Source: an uncultured Bacteroides sp.
GTDB taxonomy: Bacteria > Bacteroidota > Bacteroidia > Bacteroidales > Bacteroidaceae
DNA: 64,000 nt
NCBI RefSeq assembly: GCF_958445495.1
Contig: NZ_CAUCSQ010000015.1
Coordinates: forward strand, 1-64,000
Reading direction: 5' to 3'
Each line of letters starts with the position of its first letter. The stretch's first letter is position 1. The notes under the pieces are model-generated. The model ran no database searches. It was not told the DNA's origin and worked only from the letters and a program-made list of their open reading frames with translations. The position numbers were made by a program, and so were the translations under genes. Positions 1 to 6,802 of this stretch are shown here, piece by piece.

Positions 1-33
1 GTTCTGCTGTCTGATACAAGAGGATAAATTGAA

Positions 34-1050
34 TTGATAGAACTCACCTTAAAAAAGAACCCTTATAATCTAAATAAGGAAGAACTCGCATTGCGAAAAA
101 GAAACTTAGAAGAAGCATTCAGCTATTTTAAAGAAGTTTCAAGTCAACCTTCAATCAAGATACATAGGAAAGCAACAAATGAAAGTATAAAAATGGAAGA
201 TAGTTTAATGCTTGGATTTAAGGCCAAGTTTAATGGTGTTCCCCAAATGACAATTTTGGATACAGGTGTTGATTCATATATCTTAATGAAAAAAACGACA
301 GCCAAAGCAATAGGTATAAGACTAAAAAGTGAATCAAAAGGAACGTTGAATGGAGTGGAAATGATGGGAGAAGAGAATATGGTTGATTCTATAGAAATAG
401 GAAATATTACGCTTTATAATATTCCTGTTATAATTTATGATTTCGATTTGACTTCATGTTTGTCGGATTCCATTAGAAAAGATTCATCTACAATGGAACG
501 GTTTAAAATGGCAGACAAATATCTCGAGAATCCGATAATAGGATTACTGTCTATGTTATTGATTGGTAAAATTGAAATAGATTGGGAGAATAGAAATATA
601 TTTTTCCCATATAAGAATAGCAATATACTTCGAAAAGATAATAATCTGTTTGTATTTAATAATATGTTATATGCGCGTTTGAAAATAAATAGAACCCCTT
701 TTACAGGATTACTGGATTCAGGTTCTGATGATTATATTAATATGGATACAACATTTTATCAAAAATATCAAAAGGAAATTCCAATAGATACTACAACTGT
801 TAAAGAAAAGCTTAATATAGCATCTGTTCATGGGGTTCAATTGGATGTAAAATATATGGTTGCGGATAATCCTATTATTGAATTTAATGAAAGAACTATA
901 GGGTATACAGGTAAGCATAATATACAAATATATCCGATGTTTCTTCCTTACTTGGTTTCAGATGGAGTATTAGGTATCAATTTTATGAAAAGTATTGGTC
1001 GAAAAATATTACTTGATTTTGATAATATGCGTCTTGAAACTATTGAATAA
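34..1050 (+). pseudogene. N-terminally truncated two-lobed retropepsin-like aspartic protease
   Basis: This is the C-terminal two thirds of a paralogue of the two genes that follow. It holds two retropepsin-like lobes, with active-site triads DTG at about D76 and DSG at about D228. Each lobe ends in a hydrophobic-Gly motif, and the protein finishes with the same 'LLDFDNMRLE' tail as the other copies. The signal peptide and the N-terminal ~130-150-residue helical region of the paralogues are missing. The reading frame is blocked by TAA at 25-27, so only a TTG at 34 could start it. The bases just before this encode 'QEDK' in another frame, as at the mature N-terminus of the next paralogue, which suggests an internal deletion. 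It is probably a dead copy. Intracellular expression from the TTG cannot be excluded. Confidence 0.7.
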
Positions 1051-1080
1051 ATAGTAAAGATATGGAAATAAAACTGATAC

Positions 1081-1144
1081 CAAATACGTATTTGAAATAA
1101 TTTCGGAATAATACAGGTATTCAAATAGTTATACCCATTTGAAT
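1081..1144. promoter_or_regulatory. Two palindromic elements upstream of the second protease gene
   Basis: CAAATACGTATTTG (1081-1094) is a perfect 14-bp palindrome. ATTCAAAT (1119-1126) and ATTTGAAT (1137-1144) form a perfect 8-bp inverted repeat with a 10-bp spacer. They lie 20-85 bp before the start at 1165, where an operator would be expected. No clear TAnnTTTG element was found, so a regulatory role is inference. Confidence 0.35.
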
Positions 1145-1164
1145 GCCGAAAACACTCTATAGAT

Positions 1165-2565
1165 ATGAAAGATAAGAAACTTTACTTGGTAGCGAACTTT
1201 GTTTTCATTTTTTTTCCATACTTTTTGTATGGACAGGAGGATAAATCACAAGAACTTAATACCTTGTTGAATGAAGGAAAATACTTTGAATCGAGAAAAC
1301 TATATAAAGAAATATGCGATGTGATAAGTCCGGATATGGATTTATTCTATAAGTTTCAAATGGCGCAGTTTATGAATAAAAATGATAGTGCGGCTATTTA
1401 TATAGAAAATATGTTGATTGATTATCCGGATATGTTTGGGAATAATACAATTTTTGTTTATGCTAGATTATTTGATATATATGCAGTCAGTCTAAGAAAC
1501 TATGAGAAGAGTGTATGTACCTATAAGCGTATGGTACAACATTTAAAAGATAATCCTTATCATTTGGATGAGAAGGAACTTGCTTTGTGGAAGGATGGGA
1601 ATAAAACTCGTGTGGATTATTTAAAACAATTGATGAGTCAACCTCCAATAAAATTGAAACGAGGGAGTGTAAACAGCTCTGTATCTTTTAAAAGTGATAA
1701 AAAGCAATTAGTAATAGATGTAAAAACTAATGGCATGTCGCAGAAGACGCTTGTTGATACTGGATGCAATTTTTATTATATAATGAATCGAGGAAAGGCA
1801 GAGGAATTGGGATTGGAATGCGCTGTTTCCGAAATGAGTAAAGGAGTGATTAATAATACTGAAATGCTTATAAAACAAGTTATTGTTGACTCTATTGAAA
1901 TAGGAAACATAACCCTTTATAATATACCGGCAACAATCTTTGAATATGATATTACTCAATATCTTCCTGATTCTGTAAAACAACAACAAGAATCTTTTGC
2001 TCAAATAGAACCTTTATACACGAATATTACTAATCCAATTATTGGATTACCAATAATGAAATTGATTGGGAAATTCTTAATAGACTATGAGAAGCAGGCA
2101 GTTTCTTTCCCATCTATTACCTTTCGTTTGGATTCGTTGATAGATTCTAATATGTTTCTTTACAATGCATATTTATATACACAGTTAAAGCTAAATAAGA
2201 AGGACTTTACAGGAACATTGGATATCGGTTTTGATGAATATATGATGATTGACTCTCTATTTTATGAAAGATATCAAAATGACATACCAACGGTTTCTAT
2301 GGCAGAAAAAGATTCTTATAATATTGTAATGGTTCATCAATTTTATAATAATATTCCATATAAAATTGCCCATAACCTTTCTATAGAATTTAATAATAAA
2401 CGAGTGTCTCCTCCTTTAGGAAAGGACATAAAAATATACTCAATGCAGCCTGTTTTTTTGCCAATGAAGATTTTTGATGGGATTATAGGATATGATTTTT
2501 TTAGAAGGTTAGGAAAGAGGGTATTGCTTGATTTTGATAATATGCGTCTTGAGGTAGAAGAATAG
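1165..2565 (+). CDS. Secreted two-lobed retropepsin-like aspartic protease (copy 2)
   Basis: A 466-residue protein with a signal peptide (cleavage near 'LYGQ'), an N-terminal ~130-residue helical/TPR-like region, and two clan-AA retropepsin-like domains. The first lobe has the DTG triad at about D198. The second carries DIG (about D353), so the Thr/Ser that normally buttresses the catalytic aspartate is lost. Each lobe ends with the hydrophobic-hydrophobic-Gly signature ('GLPIMKLIG', 'GIIGYDFF'). Single-chain two-lobe proteases behave like pepsin, but no substrate can be read from the sequence. It sits between two paralogues and before a glycosyltransferase remnant. The AT-rich composition differs from the rest of the window and suggests acquired DNA. 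The family call is firm; activity is uncertain because of the DIG. Confidence 0.75.
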   Translation: MKDKKLYLVANFVFIFFPYFLYGQEDKSQELNTLLNEGKYFESRKLYKEICDVISPDMDLFYKFQMAQFMNKNDSAAIYIENMLIDYPDMFGNNTIFVYARLFDIYAVSLRNYEKSVCTYKRMVQHLKDNPYHLDEKELALWKDGNKTRVDYLKQLMSQPPIKLKRGSVNSSVSFKSDKKQLVIDVKTNGMSQKTLVDTGCNFYYIMNRGKAEELGLECAVSEMSKGVINNTEMLIKQVIVDSIEIGNITLYNIPATIFEYDITQYLPDSVKQQQESFAQIEPLYTNITNPIIGLPIMKLIGKFLIDYEKQAVSFPSITFRLDSLIDSNMFLYNAYLYTQLKLNKKDFTGTLDIGFDEYMMIDSLFYERYQNDIPTVSMAEKDSYNIVMVHQFYNNIPYKIAHNLSIEFNNKRVSPPLGKDIKIYSMQPVFLPMKIFDGIIGYDFFRRLGKRVLLDFDNMRLEVEE

Positions 2566-2600
2566 CTTAGCTTAGATAAATGAAAAATACGATTTAAATT

Positions 2601-3974
2601 ATGAATAATAGAAGAGCTTTTTTAACATTGTTTTTTTCTATCATCTATGTTCTGGCTTTTGCTCAAAATGAACAACAGCAAAAGTTGTTGACTTTATTGA
2701 GTGAAGGTCGATATTTCGAATCAAGAGATTTGTATAATGAAATACACGATACCCTTGATTTCGATGAAGAGTTATATTATAAGTATTGGATGTGTAAATT
2801 TATGAATAGAAAAGATAGTGCTGCAATTTGTTTGGAAAAGATGCTTGAGGATTACCCTGAATTTGTAGGGAATGGTGTAATGTCGATTTATATAGAGCTA
2901 TTTAATATATATACTGATCTTAAAGACAAAGAAAAAGGTGTATATACCTATAAACGTGTGATGGAATATTTAAAGGATAATCCTTATGGTATCAATGAAG
3001 AAGATATACCTGTGCTGAAGAAAGAAACAGAAGAACGTTTTGCTTGTTTTAAACAGCTAGTGAATGAACCTCCCATTAAGTTGAGACGGAAAAAAACAAG
3101 TGATTCCTTAAAAATAGAAGGCAAAGATAAACTTTGGCTTAATGCAAAGTTCAATGGGTTCGTACATAAAGCTATATTTGATACAGGAGGAGGGACATAC
3201 TGTACAATGAGTCGAAATTGTGCAGAAAAAATAGGTGTTAAATATAATACATCTAAAATAGTAAAAAAGCCATTTAATAATACTGATATGCAAATAATTA
3301 TGGATTCTATTGAAATAGGGGACATTGTACTATACAATATACCGATTCAATTATTGGACCATGATATAAGTCAATATTTGCCCGACTCGATTAAAAATGA
3401 TTCGATAGAAATGGAAGACTTTGATTCTGTAAAGGATGAGATTGGTAGTCCGATTCTTGGTTTACCGATGATGCAGTTGATAGGAAGATTGCTGATTGAT
3501 TATGAAAACAATACAATATCTTTTCCTGATATTCATACAAAAATATCAGAAGAACCAAATCTTTTTTTCTATAATGGGGTCTATATGCATGCGAAGTTAA
3601 ATAAGCAAGACTTCATAGGTCAGTTGGATACAGGAGCCGATAGTTATATTGAGATTGATTCAGTATTTTATGAAAAACATAAAAACGATATACCAATAGA
3701 TACTATGACAGTGAAAAAGCCATATAATCTTGCAATGTTTCATCGTACATGGGTTGATATGCCTTATCAAATTCCGGATAATTTGAAAATAACTTTTGAT
3801 AATAAACAAATATCCCCGCCATCAGATGATGAGAATCCGATAAGGATATATTCAATACAACCTATTTGGTCAACGAAGGTTTTTGATGGAGTAATAGGTT
3901 ACGATTTTTTCAAAAAAATCGGGAAAAGAGTATTATTGGATTTAGATAATATGCGTCTTGAAGCTATTGAATAA
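2601..3974 (+). CDS. Secreted two-lobed retropepsin-like aspartic protease (copy 3)
   Basis: A 457-residue paralogue of the preceding gene, 35 bp downstream of it. It has a signal peptide (cleavage near 'LAFAQN'), a helical/TPR-like N-terminal region, and two retropepsin-like lobes with intact DTG triads at about D194 and D343. This is the only one of the three copies with DTG in both lobes, so it is the best candidate for an active enzyme. The second half ends in 'GVIGYDFF' and the shared 'LLDLDNMRLE' tail. The gene stops 11 bp before the start of a broken family-2 glycosyltransferase, suggesting the two once formed one transcription unit. The physiological substrate is unknown; an exported peptide or surface protein is possible. 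Confidence 0.78.
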   Translation: MNNRRAFLTLFFSIIYVLAFAQNEQQQKLLTLLSEGRYFESRDLYNEIHDTLDFDEELYYKYWMCKFMNRKDSAAICLEKMLEDYPEFVGNGVMSIYIELFNIYTDLKDKEKGVYTYKRVMEYLKDNPYGINEEDIPVLKKETEERFACFKQLVNEPPIKLRRKKTSDSLKIEGKDKLWLNAKFNGFVHKAIFDTGGGTYCTMSRNCAEKIGVKYNTSKIVKKPFNNTDMQIIMDSIEIGDIVLYNIPIQLLDHDISQYLPDSIKNDSIEMEDFDSVKDEIGSPILGLPMMQLIGRLLIDYENNTISFPDIHTKISEEPNLFFYNGVYMHAKLNKQDFIGQLDTGADSYIEIDSVFYEKHKNDIPIDTMTVKKPYNLAMFHRTWVDMPYQIPDNLKITFDNKQISPPSDDENPIRIYSIQPIWSTKVFDGVIGYDFFKKIGKRVLLDLDNMRLEAIE

Positions 3975-3985
3975 ATAATGAAAAT

Positions 3986-4516
3986 ATGGGAGCAAAACTA
4001 ACTGTGATTATTCCTTTCTTAAATGAAAAGGAGGAAGTTCGTAATACTGTGAAAAGTCTTCGTGAGAGTTCAGATCAATGTTTTAAGATAATTCTTATTA
4101 ATGATTGTTCTACCGATGGATACGATTATAAAAAAATTGCAGAAGATTTTGAAACTCAATATATTGAACCTTCAAAAAGAATGGGAGTTGCTGCATCACG
4201 AGATGAAGGCGTAAGTAAATGCAATACGGACTATTTCTTATTTTTGGATGCCCACATGCGGGTTTTTCAAAGAGATTGGGTGGAAATAATTGACTAGAGA
4301 ACTTGATAATGATAGGAAGTGTCTGTTTTGTGCATCTACTTTAAGTCTTGATAAAGAGAGAGTGCCAAATACTGATAATTTAGGATATGCTTCCCGTTTT
4401 GATTTTCTTGATTTGAATGCTCCCTGGTTGACAGATAAAGATGATAAATCTGATGACAGAATTATTGATGTTCCTTGTGTGATGGGAGCTTCTTATGCTT
4501 GCAATAAGGATTATTG
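3986..4516 (+). pseudogene. Family 2 glycosyltransferase, frameshifted and truncated
   Basis: The start encodes a typical GT-A fold: 'LTVIIPFLNE', then 'INDCSTDG', then 'FLFLDAHM', where a DxD-type acidic motif is expected. The frame stops at about 4297. Homology resumes at once in the next frame (about 4290 to 4514: 'RELDNDRKCLFCAS' up to 'GASYACNKDY'), so one extra base near 4296 explains the break. The 3' half, which would carry the acceptor domain, is missing, and the sequence passes directly into an HU-type gene at about 4514. Two lesions make this a pseudogene. A second remnant of the same start lies at 1062 after the first protease copy. Confidence 0.8.
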
Positions 4517-4931
4517 ATTACAATTTAAAGAAGAAACCGTCCCTCACCACGAAAGAGGGCGAGACTGAAACGATGTATGCCGACATTGTTTATAGCGGAA
4601 CAATTACGGCAAGGCTGCTTATTCGGGCAGTAGCCAAGAAAACCGGATTCAAAGAGGGAATGATAGAAGGAACCCTTTCCGAGTTGCGGGACGAAACACT
4701 CGACTACCTGGGCGAGGGATTCCGGGTAGAACTGGGAGAGTTTGGATTCTTCATATCTGGCAACATGGGTTTATTACAAGAACAACGTACACCCAACTCA
4801 CAGGACGGCTGAAGAATACCGCGCTCGCTGACCTCAAATCTTTTGCAGTCGAGGGTATTATCAAGAGGGAGGGACGGGGCAATCAGATGCACTTCATTGC
4901 ACCGCCACCCAAGGAGCCGGACGGCGAGTAG
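4495..4931 (+). pseudogene. HU-related DNA-binding protein, internally deleted and frameshifted
   Basis: The N-terminal part (about 4510-4750) matches the Bacteroidetes HU-related family: 'YNLKKKPSLTTKEGE', 'YSGTITARLL', 'AVAKKTGFKEGMIEG' and 'RVELGEFGFF'. The C-terminal tail resumes in a different frame from 4770 to the TAG at 4929: 'FITRTTYTQLTGRLKN', then 'REGRGNQMHF'. In the family these parts are normally separated by roughly 50-80 residues, so an internal deletion plus frameshift is likely. The original start is also gone: the ATG at 4495 belongs to the glycosyltransferase remnant fused upstream. A short 105-residue product ending at 4812 might still be made. Confidence 0.72.
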
Positions 4932-5039
4932 TGAACTCTGAATGGAGCTGTTTAACTTACGTTCGCGTGTCTAAAACGTACTGTAATCATTCATCTTTAA
5001 ATGATATTATGGCTGGAAATTTGTATCTTAGCGCCCATG

Positions 5040-5072
5040 TTGGGTTACTAATCCGGTAACCATATATGTTTG
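5040..5072 (+). promoter_or_regulatory. Bacteroides-type promoter for the dehydrogenase-like gene
   Basis: TATGTTTG at 5065-5072 fits the Bacteroides -7 consensus TAnnTTTG. A TTGG at 5040-5043 lies about 21 bp upstream, as a -33 element would. The start codon follows at 5099. The 4932-5039 stretch shows nothing else recognisable. Confidence 0.5.
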
Positions 5073-5098
5073 TATAATACTTCTAAAATAAAAAAACG

Positions 5099-5983
5099 AT
5101 GTTTCAGAAACTTGTAGCTATAGAACCGGTCAGCCTGGTTCCGTCGGCCGAAAAAGCGTTGTATTCATTTGCCGGTCAGGTGGTGATGTATCCTGATATA
5201 CCCGCAAATGATGATGAAATAATTGCCCGTATCGGAGATGCTGATGCGGTGCTTTTGAGTTATACCTCCCGTATCAACCGGTATGTACTCGAATGTTGTC
5301 CGAATGTGAAATACATTGGAATGTGTTGTTCACTCTATTCTCCCGAAAGTGCCAATGTTGATATTCGTTATGCCAATGAACGGGGTATCACGGTAACAGG
5401 TATCCGGGATTATGGTGACGAGGGAGTAGTGGAATATGTAGTCAGTGAGTTGGTGCGCTGTTTGCACGGCTTTGGACAGGAAACGTGGGAAGATTTGCCT
5501 CGTGAGATTACCGGATTGAAAGTCGGAATAGTCGGACTGGGTAAGTCTGGCGGCATGATAGCGGACGCCTTGAAATTCTTTGGTGCTGATATTTCATATT
5601 ATGCCCGCAGTGAGAAAGAAGCGGCTACTGCCAAAGGATATCGCTTTTTGCCATTGAGGGAACTCCTGGCAGAGAGTGAAGTCATTTGTTGTTGCCTTAA
5701 TAAAAATACGATTCTGTTGCACGAAGAGGAATTTAAGCAGATGGGTAACCGGAAGATCTTATTCAATACCGGTTTGTCACCGGCATGGGATGAGGCTGCT
5801 TTTACTGAATGGCTGGAAGGTGATAACCTTTGCTTTTGTGACACGATAGGCGCGTTGGGGGGTGAACAACTTCTCAATCATCCGCATGTACGTTGTATGC
5901 AGGTGTCTACTGGCCGCACGCGTCAGGCGTTTGACCGCCTGAGCGCAAAAGTACTGGCCAATCTGTCAGAATACAATGGGTGA
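5099..5983 (+). CDS. 2-hydroxyacid dehydrogenase-like NAD-binding protein lacking the catalytic triad
   Basis: A 294-residue cytoplasmic protein with the fold of D-isomer-specific 2-hydroxyacid dehydrogenases. The Rossmann fingerprint 'VGIVGLGKSGG' lies near residues 142-152, and a flanking substrate domain contains 'VKYIGMC'. The family needs Arg, Glu and His. Here the usual 'NTxRG' reads 'NTGLSP', and the usual 'TPHxA' aligns with 'CMQVSTGR', so Arg and His appear to be replaced and the Glu is not evident. NAD(H) binding is likely, but classical dehydrogenase chemistry is doubtful. The gene is monocistronic with its own promoter and overlaps the convergent aspartate dehydrogenase gene by 18 bp. 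Confidence 0.7.
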   Translation: MFQKLVAIEPVSLVPSAEKALYSFAGQVVMYPDIPANDDEIIARIGDADAVLLSYTSRINRYVLECCPNVKYIGMCCSLYSPESANVDIRYANERGITVTGIRDYGDEGVVEYVVSELVRCLHGFGQETWEDLPREITGLKVGIVGLGKSGGMIADALKFFGADISYYARSEKEAATAKGYRFLPLRELLAESEVICCCLNKNTILLHEEEFKQMGNRKILFNTGLSPAWDEAAFTEWLEGDNLCFCDTIGALGGEQLLNHPHVRCMQVSTGRTRQAFDRLSAKVLANLSEYNG

Positions 5984-6754
5984 AGCGATATTAATCAGGG
6001 TGCTCACTACTGACCACCCTGCAATATCCGATGTAGCACTATAAATGTCTACTACGGCATGCACCTGGTCATTTTTGATTTCTACTCTTTGCGTATCTCC
6101 CACAAATCCGGGAGTAGACTGTATGGATACCTGCATGTTCTCCGGACCGACAGAAGCCCGTGAGGCGGCAACTGTAACATTCACTTTGGTTGGAAAGAGG
6201 CGAATCGCTTCCGCAGCACTGCCGGAGAAAACGGTACGCTGCTCCGTTTGCAAAGAATCATCATAAACGGGAGTTCCTTTGAGTGCGTTAGGACCTTTTT
6301 CATTGAAGAAGCGAGCCGTCGTATTTCCCATCAGGGAGGCAGTTCTTAAAACATCGAATCCACCGGTAGCTCCGGATGCGATATAGACCCGTGTACCATT
6401 TGCCCTGGCGGTTTCTGTCACTTCCCGGTAGAATGCCTCATCTGCCAAAGCACCGATAGACAAAGTAACGACAGACGTTCCGTTTCTCAATGCCGGCAAA
6501 GCCAATTCTCGCATGGCGGCAGGAGAGGCCGATTCTACCAGATAATCAGGCTTTAATGCCAATAACTCTTCCAATGTGGCGCAAGCAATGCAAGGCTTGC
6601 CATGTTGCTGCATTTTATTTACGATGTGTGCTGCTTTTGATGCCGTACGCGAATAGACACCTACCAGATAATAATCTGGTAATAAGCCTTTGACAACTGC
6701 ATCCGCAACGATTTCTGCAAGTCGTCCACATCCTACAATGACTAATTTTTTCAT
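5966..6754 (-). CDS. nadX: Putative L-aspartate dehydrogenase (NadX family)
   Basis: A 262-residue protein that starts directly with a Rossmann motif ('VIVGCGRLAE'). It contains 'ASPAAMRELALPAL' and the central 'IASGATGGFDVLR' region typical of NadX/homoserine-dehydrogenase-like enzymes, followed by 'FPTKVNVTVAASRAS'. NadX enzymes oxidise L-aspartate to iminoaspartate with NAD(P)+, feeding NAD synthesis; some relatives serve other amino-acid pathways. Length is normal for the family (about 250-270). It is convergent with, and overlaps by 18 bp, the dehydrogenase-like gene. No other NAD-synthesis gene is adjacent, so the pathway is inferred from family only. Confidence 0.7.
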   Translation of the reverse strand: MKKLVIVGCGRLAEIVADAVVKGLLPDYYLVGVYSRTASKAAHIVNKMQQHGKPCIACATLEELLALKPDYLVESASPAAMRELALPALRNGTSVVTLSIGALADEAFYREVTETARANGTRVYIASGATGGFDVLRTASLMGNTTARFFNEKGPNALKGTPVYDDSLQTEQRTVFSGSAAEAIRLFPTKVNVTVAASRASVGPENMQVSIQSTPGFVGDTQRVEIKNDQVHAVVDIYSATSDIAGWSVVSTLINIASPIVF

Positions 6755-6758
6755 GCAA

Positions 6759-6766
6759 CAAAGATA
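6759..6766 (-). promoter_or_regulatory. -7 element almost touching the nadX start codon
   Basis: CAAAGATA on the plus strand reads TATCTTTG on the minus strand and fits TAnnTTTG. It ends 4 bp before the ATG at 6754, so transcription from it would give an essentially leaderless mRNA. It could be a chance match. Confidence 0.35.
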
Positions 6767-6802
6767 ATACTTTTATTGGTAAGAGCTTCGGCCGGTCTGT
6801 AA

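Noticed and set aside
5966..5983. Convergent overlap of the dehydrogenase-like gene and nadX as a sign of misannotation.
   Set aside because: Both frames keep family features to their ends; an 18-bp tail overlap between convergent genes is common.
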